A DNA stretch of 64,000 nt, taken from NCBI RefSeq assembly GCF_004563925.1, contig NZ_SPNJ01000001.1, positions 558,001-622,000 on the forward strand, read 5' to 3'. The position numbers were made by a program, and so were the translations under genes. Source of the DNA: Herbaspirillum sp. 3R11 (GTDB taxonomy: Bacteria > Pseudomonadota > Gammaproteobacteria > Burkholderiales > Burkholderiaceae_D). This document shows positions 18,316 to 27,528 of the stretch, piece by piece. Positions within the stretch are counted from its first letter, which is position 1. Each line of letters begins with the position of its first letter. Under the pieces are notes generated by a model that saw only the letters and a program-made list of their open reading frames with translations, searched no databases and was not told the DNA's origin.

Positions 18316-19839
18316 TTACGCGCGCGCTTTTTGCGACTTCTTCGCTTCATTCAGCAGGAAGGTCGTCAGCAGCGGCACCGGACGGCCGCTGGCGCCCTTG
18401 GTCGCGCCGCCGCGCCATGCAGTGCCGGCGATGTCCAGATGCGCCCAGGTGTACTTCTTGGTGAAGCGTTCAAGGAAGCACGCCGCCGTCACGCTGCCTC
18501 CAGGCTGACCGCCGATGTTCGCGATGTCGGCGAAGTTCGACTTGAGCTGTTCCTGATAGACGTCCTGCACCGGCATGCGCCATGCGGTGTCGCCGCTGGA
18601 TTTGCCGGCCGCCAGCAGGTCGTTGGCGAGCTGGTCATGGGCATCGTCTTCACGCGTGAACAGGCCGGTATTGTGATGCCCCAAGGCCACCACGCAGGCG
18701 CCGGTCAGTGTTGCGATATCGACCACGGCTGCAGGCTTGAAGCGTTCGACGTAAGTCAGCGCGTCGCACAGGATCAGGCGGCCTTCGGCGTCGGTGTTGA
18801 GCACTTCGATGGTCTGGCCCGACATCGAGGTGACGATGTCGCCCGGCTTGGTGGCACGGCCCGACGGCATGTTTTCGCAGGTCGGGATGACGCCGATGAC
18901 GTTGAGCTTCAATTGCAGCTCGGCGATGGCGCGGAAGGTGCCCAGCACCGAAGCGGCGCCGCACATGTCGTATTTCATTTCATCCATGCCGGCGCCGGGC
19001 TTGAGCGAGATGCCGCCGGTGTCGAAGGTGATGCCCTTGCCGACCAGCACAATAGGCGCATCCTTGGATTTGCCGCCGAGATGCTTGAGCACGATGAATT
19101 TCGGTGGTTCGTCGCTGCCGTTGGTGACCGACAGGAAGCTGCCCATCTTGAGCGCTTCGAGTTGTTTGCGGTCCAGCACTTCGACGCCGAGCTTGTATTC
19201 CTTGGCCAGTTTCTTGGCGCTGTTGGCGAGGTAGGTCGGGGTGCAGACGTTGCCCGGCAGGTTGGCCAGGTCCTTGCTCAGTTCCATGCCGTTGGCCAGC
19301 GCAACCGCTTCGGCCAGGCCGGTTTTGGCGGCGGCAGTGGCGGCGGTGGAGACCGCGACGGCGATCTTCTTGACGCCGGTCGGTGCGGGATCTTTTTTGC
19401 TCTTCAGGACGTCAGAGCGGTAATTGTTGTCACGGGCAGCCAGCACCAGCGCGCGGATGGCCCAGGCGGCGTCGCGACCCTTGATCTGGTCCAGCGGCAG
19501 CGCCACCAGTGCATCGGCGGCGCCGACGGTGGTCAGTGCGCGCACGGCGCCTTGTGTTGCGGAGGAGAAACTCTTGTCGATGATCTCTTCGTCAGCACCC
19601 AGGCCGACCAGCAGCACGCGTTCGGCGGCGACGCCGGCCAGGCCGCGCAGCAGCAGGGTGGAGCCGGGCTTGCCGGTGATGTCGCCGGATTTCAGCGCAT
19701 CGCTGATCGCGCCCGATTTGTCCAGAGCTTGCGCAGCTTGTGTCAGTTTGCGGTTTTCAAAAACGCCAACGACGAGCACGCCGGTCTTGGCGGTGTTGAC
19801 AGAGGTTTTTGCGTCCAATGTTTTTATGCTAAAGTCCAT
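18316..19839 (-). CDS. pepA: Leucyl (cytosol) aminopeptidase PepA
   Basis: An M17 metallo-aminopeptidase that releases N-terminal residues; in enterobacteria the hexamer also binds DNA. The 507 residues include the M17 signature NTDAEGRL at 348-355. The two-metal site is complete by analogy with E. coli (Lys268, Asp273, Asp291, Asp350, Glu352), with catalytic Lys280 and Arg354. Start ATG 19839 is preceded by AAGGAC. The gene is divergent from lptF, and a perfect TATAAT lies on its strand in the shared promoter region, an order common in betaproteobacteria. Confidence 0.95.
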   Translation of the reverse strand: MDFSIKTLDAKTSVNTAKTGVLVVGVFENRKLTQAAQALDKSGAISDALKSGDITGKPGSTLLLRGLAGVAAERVLLVGLGADEEIIDKSFSSATQGAVRALTTVGAADALVALPLDQIKGRDAAWAIRALVLAARDNNYRSDVLKSKKDPAPTGVKKIAVAVSTAATAAAKTGLAEAVALANGMELSKDLANLPGNVCTPTYLANSAKKLAKEYKLGVEVLDRKQLEALKMGSFLSVTNGSDEPPKFIVLKHLGGKSKDAPIVLVGKGITFDTGGISLKPGAGMDEMKYDMCGAASVLGTFRAIAELQLKLNVIGVIPTCENMPSGRATKPGDIVTSMSGQTIEVLNTDAEGRLILCDALTYVERFKPAAVVDIATLTGACVVALGHHNTGLFTREDDAHDQLANDLLAAGKSSGDTAWRMPVQDVYQEQLKSNFADIANIGGQPGGSVTAACFLERFTKKYTWAHLDIAGTAWRGGATKGASGRPVPLLTTFLLNEAKKSQKARA

Positions 19840-19867
19840 CGCTTGTCCTTAGTTTGCTAGTTTCTGT

Positions 19868-19896
19868 TTGCATCAATCTACCTCTGCGATTATAAG
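19868..19896 (+). promoter_or_regulatory. Promoter of lptF overlapping the pepA promoter
   Basis: TTGCAT (19868-19873) and TATAAG (19891-19896) are 17 bp apart. The expected transcription start falls on or next to the lptF ATG at 19903, so the mRNA may have no leader. On the opposite strand the same bases give TATAAT, a good -10 for pepA. No ribosome site precedes lptF. Confidence 0.55.
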
Positions 19897-19902
19897 CCCC
19901 GA

Positions 19903-21030
19903 ATGATTTTTGAGCGCGCTCTTCGACGCGAATTGATGAGCACCGCCGGCGCAGTGTTCACAACGCTATTTACAATCACCCTCACCGTGATGCTGATCAA
20001 GATCCTCGGTCAGGCTGCGGGTGGACAGGTGAGCTCGCAGGACGTGCTCGCGCTGATCGGTTTCCAGGCGCTGAATTACATGCCGGTGATCCTGATCCTG
20101 ACCGGCTTCATTTCCGTATTGCTGGTGGTGACGCGCAGCTACCAGGATTCCGAAATGGTGGTGTGGTTCGCCTCGGGACTGAGCCTGACGCGCTGGATCA
20201 GGCCGGTGCTGCGCTTCGGCTGGCCCATCATCCTGCTCACCGCGGTATTGAGTTTCGTCGCCACCCCCTGGGCCAATCAGCAAAGCGCGCAATTCCGCGA
20301 GCGCTTTGAAAAGCGCGAAGACATCGCTCGCGTCTCCCCGGGCAAGTTCCAGGAATCCGCTACTGCCAACCGCATCTTCTTCGTCGAAGGCATTTCCGGC
20401 GACGCCAACAAGGTCAAGAACGTCTTCGTCAACACCTTCCGCGACGGCAAGAACAGCATCGTGGTCGCCAAGGAAGGCGAAATGGAAGTCGACAAGGACG
20501 GCGAAAAATTCGTCGTCATGACCAAGGGCCGCCGGTACGACGGCATGCCTACCCAACCCGATTTCCAGATGGTCGAATTCGAACGCTACGGCTTGCTGGT
20601 GGGCGGGCAGTCGCAGGCCGCCGCCGGCGACAAGTCGGCGCGCGCGCTGCAGACCTGGGACTTGCTGGCGCAGGACACCCAGTTCACCCGCGGTGAGCTG
20701 CTGTGGCGCATGGCGTTGCCGCTGATGGCTTCGACCCTGATGCTGCTGGCGATCCCGCTGTCCTTCGTCAATCCGCGCGTAGGCCGCTCAATGGGCTTGC
20801 TGGTCGCATTGCTGCTGTTCGTCGTGTACAGCAATACTGTCAGCGTGATGCAATCGTCCGTGATCCAGAACCGCACCTCGTTCCTGCTGGCCTGGTGGCC
20901 GGTGCATCTGGTGGTGGCCTTGCTGGTGGTCGGCCTGTTCTTCCTGCGGCTGAAGGTCAACAGCCACTATCACCCCGCAGTCATGTGGTCTCGCGTACGG
21001 CGTGCGCTTTTCTTGAAACGGCAAGCCTGA
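19903..21030 (+). CDS. lptF: LPS export ABC transporter permease LptF
   Basis: Inner membrane subunit of LptB2FG, which extracts lipopolysaccharide and passes it to LptC. It is 375 residues, the usual size. N-terminal membrane segments (about 10-120) and C-terminal ones (about 265-355) flank a periplasmic beta-jellyroll domain with KNVFVNTFRDGK and EGEMEVDKDGEKFVV. The start MIFERALRREL aligns with LptF N-termini, although no ribosome site is visible. It overlaps lptG by one base (TGATG). Confidence 0.93.
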   Translation: MIFERALRRELMSTAGAVFTTLFTITLTVMLIKILGQAAGGQVSSQDVLALIGFQALNYMPVILILTGFISVLLVVTRSYQDSEMVVWFASGLSLTRWIRPVLRFGWPIILLTAVLSFVATPWANQQSAQFRERFEKREDIARVSPGKFQESATANRIFFVEGISGDANKVKNVFVNTFRDGKNSIVVAKEGEMEVDKDGEKFVVMTKGRRYDGMPTQPDFQMVEFERYGLLVGGQSQAAAGDKSARALQTWDLLAQDTQFTRGELLWRMALPLMASTLMLLAIPLSFVNPRVGRSMGLLVALLLFVVYSNTVSVMQSSVIQNRTSFLLAWWPVHLVVALLVVGLFFLRLKVNSHYHPAVMWSRVRRALFLKRQA

Positions 21031-22163
21031 TGAGAGTCCTGCAACGTTACATCACCACCGAGATCGTCCGTTCGGTCGCATTCGCGCTGGCAGCCTTCCT
21101 CGCGCTGTTTGCGTTTTTTGAAATGATGGGGCAGTTGGAAGCGGTTGGTCGCAATGGCTATCAACTGCAGAACGCCGTGCTCTACGTGATCATGGGTTTG
21201 CCCGGCAACGTCTATGAGCTGATGCCTATCGCGGTGCTGATCGGCACCATTTACGCGCTGGCGCAGTTCGCCGCAAGTTCCGAATTCACCATCATGCGCG
21301 TGTCCAGCATGTCGACGCGCATGACCGCCAAGGCGCTGGCCAAGATCGGCCTTGGCTTCGCCATCGTCACCATCCTGTTCGGCGAACTGGTGGCGCCCAA
21401 GGCCACCGAGCTGGGCGAGAAGATCAAGTTGCAGGCGCAGGGTTCGTCGCTGTCGCAGCAGTTCCGTTCCGGCCTGTGGGCCAAGGACGTGATCAAGAGC
21501 AAGGGCCTGGAAGGCGACGTGATCGGCACGCGCTTCCTCAATATCCAACGTATCCAGACCGATGGCCGCCTGGAAGGCGTGAAGATTTATGAGCTGGACA
21601 AGGACTTCCACCTGTCCGATCTGATCGTCGCGGCGCGCGGCGATTATCAAGGTGACCACACCTGGCAACTGTCCGACGTACAGAAGACCACCTTCATCGT
21701 TGATGAGAAGGTCAGTTCGATCACTGCGCCGATTACCACCGAGAAGGTCAAGACCGTCAATTTCGTCTCCGAAGTCACACCGGAAATCCTGTCGGTGCTG
21801 TTCGCCGATCCGGATCGCATGTCGGCCTACGATTTGCGCGCCTACACCAAGCATCTGGAAGCCAATAATCAGCGCACCGAGCGCTATGAAATCGCGTTCT
21901 GGAAAAAGATCGTCTATCCGCTGTCGATCTTCGTGATGATGGGGCTGGCGTTGCCGTTCGCCTACCTGCATTTCCGTACCGGCGGCGTCAGCCTGAAGAT
22001 CTTCACCGGCATCATGATCGGCGTCAGCTTCCAGTTAATCAATAATCTGTTCTCGCACCTGGGCCTGCTCAATACCTGGCCGGCGCTGGTCACTGCGGCG
22101 CTGCCGAGCACGCTGTTCATGTTGATGGCGATCGTGGCCCTGCGCTGGGTTGAGCGGCGCTGA
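21030..22163 (+). CDS. lptG: LPS export ABC transporter permease LptG
   Basis: Partner permease of LptF. The 377 residues start at ATG 21030, which overlaps the lptF stop; longer in-frame extensions into lptF are read-through of the wrong frame. It has two blocks of membrane helices around a periplasmic domain (LDKDFHLSDLIVAARGDY and the following strands). The segments VYELMPIAVLIGTIYALAQ and SSEFTIMRVSSMS are typical of the family. Translation is probably coupled to lptF. The LptB ATPase and LptC are not in this window. Confidence 0.94.
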   Translation: MRVLQRYITTEIVRSVAFALAAFLALFAFFEMMGQLEAVGRNGYQLQNAVLYVIMGLPGNVYELMPIAVLIGTIYALAQFAASSEFTIMRVSSMSTRMTAKALAKIGLGFAIVTILFGELVAPKATELGEKIKLQAQGSSLSQQFRSGLWAKDVIKSKGLEGDVIGTRFLNIQRIQTDGRLEGVKIYELDKDFHLSDLIVAARGDYQGDHTWQLSDVQKTTFIVDEKVSSITAPITTEKVKTVNFVSEVTPEILSVLFADPDRMSAYDLRAYTKHLEANNQRTERYEIAFWKKIVYPLSIFVMMGLALPFAYLHFRTGGVSLKIFTGIMIGVSFQLINNLFSHLGLLNTWPALVTAALPSTLFMLMAIVALRWVERR

Positions 22164-22165
22164 CC

Positions 22166-22540
22166 ATGATGAAGAAATCACTGATCCTGTTTGCGCATGG
22201 CGCGCGCGATCCCAACTGGGCCGAGCCGTTCAAGCGTTTGCGCGCACTGACGCAGGCGAACCTGCCGGATGTGGCGGTGGAATTGGCTTTCCTGGAATTG
22301 ATGACGCCGGACTTGCCGCAACTGGCGGCGCAGCAGATCGCCGACGGCGCGCAGCAGGTGACGATCGTGCCTGTATTTTTGGGGCAGGGCGGGCATGTCC
22401 GGCGCGATTTGCCGGTACTGATCGAACAGTTGCGCCAGGATCATCCCGGCGTGAGTTTCCAAGTGGCCGCAGCGGCCGGTGAAGACGATGGTGTGCTGCA
22501 GGCGCTGGCGCAGTACTGCATCAGCAGTTCTGCTAAATAA
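22166..22540 (+). CDS. cbiX: Short CbiX-type sirohydrochlorin chelatase
   Basis: A 124-residue single-domain chelatase of the CbiX-S type. His11 (FAHGARDP) and His77 (GQGGHVRRD) match the metal-inserting histidines. It would put Co or Fe into sirohydrochlorin; next to cobA and the sulfite reductase operon, ferrochelation for siroheme is the more likely task. It starts 2 bp after lptG on the same strand, so it may be read from the lptFG transcript. Short forms of this size are half the length of the double-domain SirB/CbiX-L proteins. Confidence 0.85.
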   Translation: MMKKSLILFAHGARDPNWAEPFKRLRALTQANLPDVAVELAFLELMTPDLPQLAAQQIADGAQQVTIVPVFLGQGGHVRRDLPVLIEQLRQDHPGVSFQVAAAAGEDDGVLQALAQYCISSSAK

Positions 22541-22546
22541 CGCCGC

Positions 22547-22918
22547 TCAGAACAAGCGTCCGCCGTTCGGCGTGGCGCGATCCGGCGCGAACAAGACCAC
22601 TTCTCCCTGTGCATCAGGGAATCCCAGCGTCAATACTTCCGACATGAATTTGCCGATCTGGCGCGGAGGAAAGTTGACCACCGCCGCCACCTGTTTCCCC
22701 ACCAATTCTTCCAACTGATAGAGCGCCGTGATCTGCGCGCTGCTCTGCTTGATGCCGATGGTCGGCCCGAAGTCGATTTTCAGCTTGTAAGCCGGTTTGC
22801 GGGCTTCCGGGTAGGCTTCGGCCGAGATGATCGTGCCGATGCGGATATCCACCTTGAGGAAGTCGTCAAATGTGATCGGGGCCGCCGCGGGGGCGCTGGG
22901 ATCGTGTAGCAAGTGCAT
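22547..22918 (-). CDS. csaA: CsaA-like tRNA-binding/chaperone protein
   Basis: A 123-residue OB-fold protein of the CsaA/EMAP-II tRNA-binding domain family, linked in other bacteria to protein export and to tRNA binding. The core motifs [20 protein letters not shown] and [16 protein letters not shown] are present. The first ten residues are an unconserved extension. The C-terminal domain of MetG in this window has the same fold. It follows cobA on the minus strand by 31 bp and may be the last gene of that transcript. Confidence 0.87.
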   Translation of the reverse strand: MHLLHDPSAPAAAPITFDDFLKVDIRIGTIISAEAYPEARKPAYKLKIDFGPTIGIKQSSAQITALYQLEELVGKQVAAVVNFPPRQIGKFMSEVLTLGFPDAQGEVVLFAPDRATPNGGRLF

Positions 22919-22949
22919 GGGGTGTGCTCAAAAAATAGACAGGCGATGA

Positions 22950-23708
22950 TCAGTCGCGGCCGGCCAGCGCCTCGCCGATCATGACGAGCACCGGGCCGCT
23001 GCACTGGGCCAGTCCCTGCTCCAGCGTGCCCAGTTCCAGATCGAGGATGCGTTCGTTGTCGCGGCTGCAATTTTCCACCACCACCACCGGTGTGGTGCGG
23101 GCATAGCCGAGCGACAGCAGGCGTTGCGCCGTCGCGGCGGCTTCACGGCCGCCCATGTACTGCACCAGGGTGTCGCCGTTGGGCATGATGAATTCGCTGG
23201 GCTCGTCGGGCGCGGTACTGGAGGTGAACAGCGACACGCTGCGCGCGACGCCGCGCTTGGTCAGCGGTCGCTGCGCCGACGATGCAGCGGCCAGCGCCGC
23301 AGTGATGCCGGGGACGATTTCGTAAGGAATGTCGTGGCTGTCGAGCGCGCGCAATTCTTCATCGGCGCGGCCGAACAGCATCGGGTCGCCGCCTTTCAGG
23401 CGCACGACAAGACGGTATTGATGCGCGCATTCGATCAGGCGTTCATTGATGACTTGCTGGGCGGTGGAGCGCTGGCCGCTGCGTTTGCCGACAGAGATTT
23501 TCACGGCCTGCGGGCACAGCTCGAGCATTTCTTCCGTGACCAGCGCATCGTGCAAGACGACATCCGCCTGGGCGAGAAGACGCGCCCCGCGCACGGTGAT
23601 CAGATCGGCCGCGCCGGGACCGGCGCCGATCAGATAGACCTTGCCGATGGGTTTTATGGAAACAGGAGGCGTTGGCAAGTTGGCTGGTTTGGCTGGGGCT
23701 GAGCTCAT
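22950..23708 (-). CDS. cobA: Uroporphyrinogen-III C-methyltransferase (SUMT)
   Basis: Makes precorrin-2 from uroporphyrinogen III with two SAM-dependent methylations, the branch point to siroheme and cobalamin. The 252-residue single-domain enzyme has VYLIGAGPGAADLITVRGARLL near its N-terminus, VVRLKGGDPMLFGR (mid-protein) and VPGITAALAAASSAQRPLTKR, all typical. Unlike CysG it lacks the dehydrogenase/chelatase half. Start ATG 23708 is preferred; ATG 23741 lies inside a hairpin. It sits downstream of cysN, so its product can supply siroheme to CysI. Confidence 0.92.
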   Translation of the reverse strand: MSSAPAKPANLPTPPVSIKPIGKVYLIGAGPGAADLITVRGARLLAQADVVLHDALVTEEMLELCPQAVKISVGKRSGQRSTAQQVINERLIECAHQYRLVVRLKGGDPMLFGRADEELRALDSHDIPYEIVPGITAALAAASSAQRPLTKRGVARSVSLFTSSTAPDEPSEFIMPNGDTLVQYMGGREAAATAQRLLSLGYARTTPVVVVENCSRDNERILDLELGTLEQGLAQCSGPVLVMIGEALAGRD

Positions 23709-23727
23709 GCTGAAAAAGATAAGAATC

Positions 23728-23790
23728 GCAGCCCGGCACATACCGGCTGCTGCGCGTTTCAGCCCGCCTGAGCGGGTGAAACGGCACAGC
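23728..23790 (-). promoter_or_regulatory. Two consecutive hairpins between cysN and cobA
   Basis: On the minus strand a long stem (23749-23790, inner arms GTTTCA and GCGGG with outer GCTGTGC/GCGCAGC using a G-U pair only on this strand) begins within ten bases after the cysN stop. A second stem (23728-23750) is followed by TTATCTTTTT just before the cobA start. This could be a terminator or an attenuator that lowers cobA relative to cysN. Confidence 0.5.
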
Positions 23791-23798
23791 AGCGATTA

Positions 23799-25136
23799 TC
23801 AGGCATCCAGGCGGATCATGCCAGCGGCAACGGTCTGGTGGGTGACTTCATCAATCAGGATGAAGGCGCCCGTGGCGCGGATGGCGTCGTAGCTGTCCGC
23901 AGCAATCGGCTGCTGCACATTGATGGACACGCGGGCGATGTCATTGAGCTTGAGCGACTCGGCCGGATGGCGTTGCTGCGTGTTGATGTCGAGCAAAGTA
24001 TCGACTTTGGTCACGCGCGCCGCCACTTGTTTTGTGGTGTGCTTGAGCCAGTATTTGCGACGCGGATCAAGCGCATCTTCGGACAGCCAGCACAGGTCGG
24101 CGTTGACGGTCTTGAGTTGCGTCGGCGCCTGCTCGGCGGAAGCCAGCATGTCGCCACGTGAAATATCCAGGTACTCGTCCAGCAGGATCGTCACCGACTG
24201 GCCGGCCGCGGCCGATTGCAGCGAGCCGTCCAGCGTCAGGATGTCCTTGACGGTCGCGCTCTGGCCGCTCGGCTGCACCAGCAGCTTGTCGCCCTTGCTC
24301 ACCTTGCCGGCTTCGATACGGCCCATGTAGCCGCGGAAGTCGTTGGCTTCGTGGCCGTTGTGGCGCGCCACCAGTTGTACCGGGAAGCGGAACGGTTCTT
24401 CGTGCGCATCTTCGTACACCGACAGCGACTCCAGCAGTTCAATCAGCGTCGGACCCTTGTACCAGGACAACTTTTCGCTCGCGGTCACGACGTTGTCGCC
24501 GGCCAGCGCCGACAGCGGAATCGGACGCACATCCTTGAGGCCCAGTTGCGCCGCAAATTCTTGGTACGCGCCGACGATGCGGTCGTACACGGTCTGGTCG
24601 TAGTTGACCAGGTCCATCTTGTTGACCGCGACCACGACGTGCTGGATTTGCAGCAGGTGGGCAATGGTCGAGTGACGCTTGGTCTGCGTCAGCAGCTCAA
24701 CGCTGCCGTCGTCGTTCAGCTTGACCTTGGACACGTCGATCAGAATGATCACGGCGTCCGCCGTCGAAGCGCCGGTCACCATGTTGCGCGTGTACTGCTC
24801 GTGGCCCGGGGTGTCGGCTATGATGAACTTGCGTTTCGGCGTGGCGAAGTAACGATACGCCACGTCGATGGTGATGCCTTGCTCGCGCTCGGCTTCGAGG
24901 CCATCGGTCAGCAAGGACAGGTCGATGGTGTCGCCCACGGTGCGCTTGTGCTTGGCGCGCGAGATGGACGCGAGCTGGTCGGCGAAGATGCCCTTGCTGT
25001 CGAACAGCAGGCGGCCGATCAGCGTGCTCTTGCCGTCATCCACCGAACCGGCGGTGATGAAGCGCAGCAGGCCGCGTTCGTGCGCGTTGGCGTCGGAATT
25101 CGTGTTCAAATCTTTTTCGGCAACAGCGGCATTCAT
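23799..25136 (-). CDS. cysN: Sulfate adenylyltransferase subunit 1 (GTPase) CysN
   Basis: The GTPase subunit of ATP sulfurylase; GTP hydrolysis drives formation of adenosine 5'-phosphosulfate. The 445-residue protein has an EF-Tu-like G domain with P-loop GSVDDGKST (30-38), DTPGHEQY and NKMD, then two beta-barrel domains. No APS kinase (CysC) domain is fused at the C-terminus, in agreement with a CysH that uses APS. Its start overlaps the cysD stop by one base, so translation is coupled. Confidence 0.95.
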   Translation of the reverse strand: MNAAVAEKDLNTNSDANAHERGLLRFITAGSVDDGKSTLIGRLLFDSKGIFADQLASISRAKHKRTVGDTIDLSLLTDGLEAEREQGITIDVAYRYFATPKRKFIIADTPGHEQYTRNMVTGASTADAVIILIDVSKVKLNDDGSVELLTQTKRHSTIAHLLQIQHVVVAVNKMDLVNYDQTVYDRIVGAYQEFAAQLGLKDVRPIPLSALAGDNVVTASEKLSWYKGPTLIELLESLSVYEDAHEEPFRFPVQLVARHNGHEANDFRGYMGRIEAGKVSKGDKLLVQPSGQSATVKDILTLDGSLQSAAAGQSVTILLDEYLDISRGDMLASAEQAPTQLKTVNADLCWLSEDALDPRRKYWLKHTTKQVAARVTKVDTLLDINTQQRHPAESLKLNDIARVSINVQQPIAADSYDAIRATGAFILIDEVTHQTVAAGMIRLDA

Positions 25137-26071
25137 CAGAAATATCCTTCTTTTTTACGTTTTTCCATCGACGCTTCGGAGGTCTGGTCGTCCATGCGCG
25201 TCGCGCCGCGTTCGGTAATCTGGGTGACGGCGGTTTCGGCAATGATGGCTTCCACGGAAGCCGCATCGGAGGCCACCGGGCAGGTGCACGAAATGTCACC
25301 CACGGTGCGGAAGCGCACCACGCGGTTCTCGACGGTTTCGCCTTCCTTGGCCGGAGTCAGATCGGTCAGCGGCACCAACAGGCCGTTGCGCGGGATAACC
25401 TGGCGCTCATGCGCAAAGTAGATCGGTGGCAGCGCCAGTTTTTCACGGGCGATGTATTGCCAGACGTCGAGTTCGGTCCAGTTCGAGATCGGGAACACGC
25501 GCATGTTTTCGCCCGGATGCACGCGGGTGTTGTACAGGTCCCAGAGTTCAGGGCGTTGCGCTTTCGGATTCCATTGGCCGAACTCGTCGCGGAAGGAAAA
25601 GATGCGTTCCTTGGCGCGCGCCTTTTCTTCGTCGCGACGGGCGCCGCCGATACAGGCATCGAACTGAAATTCGGCGATGGTTTCCAGCAGCGTCACGGCT
25701 TGCGCCGCATTGCGCGAATCGGTCAGCGGATTGCGCAGGCGCACGGTACCGCGCTTGATCGAGTCTTCGACTGAACGCACCACCAGCTTTTCACCGAGTT
25801 CGGCGGCGCGCTGGTCGCGGAAGGAAATCACTTCCGGGAAATTGTGGCCGGTATCGATGTGCACCAGCGGGAACGGGAACTTGCCCGGACGGAAGGCCTT
25901 CTCGGCGATGCGCAGCAGCACCACGGAATCCTTGCCGCCCGAGAACAGCAGGGCAGGGTTGCTGCACTCGGCCGCGACCTCGCGCATGATGTGGATGGCT
26001 TCGGATTCCAGCCAGTCGAGGTGACGGTTGCTGGCGTTGTCCAGGAAGAGTTGTTCAACTGCTGTGTTCAT
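25136..26071 (-). CDS. cysD: Sulfate adenylyltransferase subunit 2 CysD
   Basis: Catalytic subunit of ATP sulfurylase, with the PP-loop SGGKDS at 44-49 and the family motifs HIDTGHNFPEVISFRD, GGARRDEEKARAKER and DISCTCPVASDA. It has 311 residues, the normal length. It is the first half of the coupled cysD-cysN pair. Unusually, the 119-bp gap after cysH contains a four-copy 8-bp tandem repeat, 36-67 bases upstream of the start. Confidence 0.95.
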   Translation of the reverse strand: MNTAVEQLFLDNASNRHLDWLESEAIHIMREVAAECSNPALLFSGGKDSVVLLRIAEKAFRPGKFPFPLVHIDTGHNFPEVISFRDQRAAELGEKLVVRSVEDSIKRGTVRLRNPLTDSRNAAQAVTLLETIAEFQFDACIGGARRDEEKARAKERIFSFRDEFGQWNPKAQRPELWDLYNTRVHPGENMRVFPISNWTELDVWQYIAREKLALPPIYFAHERQVIPRNGLLVPLTDLTPAKEGETVENRVVRFRTVGDISCTCPVASDAASVEAIIAETAVTQITERGATRMDDQTSEASMEKRKKEGYF

Positions 26072-26106
26072 ACGATGACCTTTGGTTCAAGTCGGATGTA
26101 AAACGG

Positions 26107-26138
26107 ATATCGGAATATCGGAATATCGGAATATCGAG
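26107..26138. repeat. Tandem 8-bp repeat (ATATCGGA, four copies) in the cysH-cysD gap
   Basis: Three exact copies of ATATCGGA (26107-26130) are followed by ATATCGAG (26131-26138). The tract lies in the untranslated part between cysH and cysD. Copy number in such tracts can change by slippage, which would alter the spacing of cysD from upstream signals. Confidence 0.9.
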
Positions 26139-26190
26139 TACGGCGATGCCGGCAACGCCGCGCATCGACATGTTGTTTGTCGTGGAAAAA

Positions 26191-26925
26191 TCAGGCCGGC
26201 GCGGTCTGCGACTTGATGCGGATCAGCTTGCCGTCCACCACGTGCAGGCCGCACTCCTTGGAGTCGGGGTTTTCCCACCACCAGCGGCCGGCGCGCACAT
26301 CTTCGCCTGGCTCGATGGCGCGGGTACAAGGCTCGCAGCCGATCGAGGGATAGCCCTGGTCGTGCAGCGGGTTGTACGGCACCTTGTGGTCGCGGATGTA
26401 TTGCCAGACGTCTTCTTCCGACCAGTCGGCCAGCGGATTGAACTTGGCCATGCCGTGCGCCGGATCGTCTTCCTGCACGTCGAGCGCAGCGCGCGTGACC
26501 GACTGCGCGCGGCGTTGGCCGGTGATCCAGGATTTGTTGCCGGCCAGCGCACGGTTGAGCGGCTCGATCTTGCGGATGCGGCAGCATTCCTTGCGCATCT
26601 CGACGCTGTCGTAGAAGGCATTGAGGCCGTTCTGGCTGACATACTGTTCGACGGCGGCAGGTTCCGGGCGATACGGCGTGACGTCGTAATCGTAGGTTTC
26701 CCTGATGCGGTCGAGCATGCCCAGAGTTTCCTTGTGCAGGCGGCCGGTTTCCAATGTGAAGATGCCGATCTTGTCCTGCAGCTTGCCGCGCAGGATGAGG
26801 TCGGTCAGCACCATGTCCTCCGCCGCCATGCTGGAAGCGAACACGGCCGGCGTGTAGTCGGCGGCGATCTTTTCCAGAGTGGCGCGGGTAGCTTCGATGA
26901 GCGCTTGCAAAGCTTGTTCGGACAT
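26191..26925 (-). CDS. cysH: Assimilatory APS reductase CysH
   Basis: Reduces activated sulfate to sulfite using thioredoxin. The 244-residue protein has the Cys pairs Cys114-Cys115 and Cys197/Cys200 that bind a [4Fe-4S] cluster, which marks the APS-using type rather than the cluster-free PAPS reductase. The catalytic Cys225 is in the C-terminal KECGLH motif. This fits the absence of APS kinase nearby. It lies between DUF934 and cysD in the minus-strand operon. Confidence 0.94.
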   Translation of the reverse strand: MSEQALQALIEATRATLEKIAADYTPAVFASSMAAEDMVLTDLILRGKLQDKIGIFTLETGRLHKETLGMLDRIRETYDYDVTPYRPEPAAVEQYVSQNGLNAFYDSVEMRKECCRIRKIEPLNRALAGNKSWITGQRRAQSVTRAALDVQEDDPAHGMAKFNPLADWSEEDVWQYIRDHKVPYNPLHDQGYPSIGCEPCTRAIEPGEDVRAGRWWWENPDSKECGLHVVDGKLIRIKSQTAPA

Positions 26926-26970
26926 GGCGTTACTTCCTTTTCCCTTGATTCAGATGAGGCTTACTTACTC

Positions 26971-27528
26971 TTAATCGCGGGTGACAACCGTCTCGCGTTT
27001 GGCGCGACGGAACAGCGGGTTCTTCTCATCCCACGAGGTCTGGTACTTTTCCGAAAAATCGGTCAGGCCCTTCAATGCATCGTTGATGTCCTTGTCGGCG
27101 CGCACGGCGAAGGCGTTGAAGCCGACGCGCTGCATGTAGAACAACTGGTCGCGCAGCACGTCGCCGACAGCGCGCAGTTCGCCGGTGTAGCCGAGGCGCG
27201 CGCGCAGGTTGTAGGCGATGGAGTAGCCGCGGCCGTCGGCGAACTTGGGGAAGTCCACGGCGATGACCTTGAACGGCGCCAGATCGTCCTTCAGCGCTTC
27301 CGGACGCTCGTCGCTGGCGAACCAGACCCCGAGTTCCGCGCGGCCTTGCAGTGCGCCGCGTTGCGCTTGCCAAACCTTCAGCGGCACGATGATCTTGCCT
27401 TCCGGGACGGCGACGCCTTCCGGTGTTTCACCTTCGCTCAGGCGCAGGATGGTCCAGTCATCGCTGATGACGACTTTGTCTTTGATGATGTGGGAGGAAT
27501 TAGGCACAGACGTCTTCTCCAGTGACAT
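26971..27528 (-). CDS. DUF934 protein (CysI-associated)
   Basis: A 185-residue protein of the DUF934 family, which in proteobacteria is found almost always next to ferredoxin-type sulfite reductase. It may act as a sulfite-reductase accessory or electron-transfer partner; the biochemistry is not established. The conserved parts SDDWTILRL, KVIAVDFPKFADGRGYSIAYNLR and GDVLRDQLFYMQRVGFNAF are present. Start ATG 27528 lies inside the last 29 bp of cysI, so translation is coupled. Confidence 0.88.
   Translation of the reverse strand: MSLEKTSVPNSSHIIKDKVVISDDWTILRLSEGETPEGVAVPEGKIIVPLKVWQAQRGALQGRAELGVWFASDERPEALKDDLAPFKVIAVDFPKFADGRGYSIAYNLRARLGYTGELRAVGDVLRDQLFYMQRVGFNAFAVRADKDINDALKGLTDFSEKYQTSWDEKNPLFRRAKRETVVTRD

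Noticed and set aside
18286-19860. A 524-codon plus-strand open frame over pepA
   Set aside because: Antisense to pepA, whose catalytic residues are complete; composition is typical of a shadow frame.
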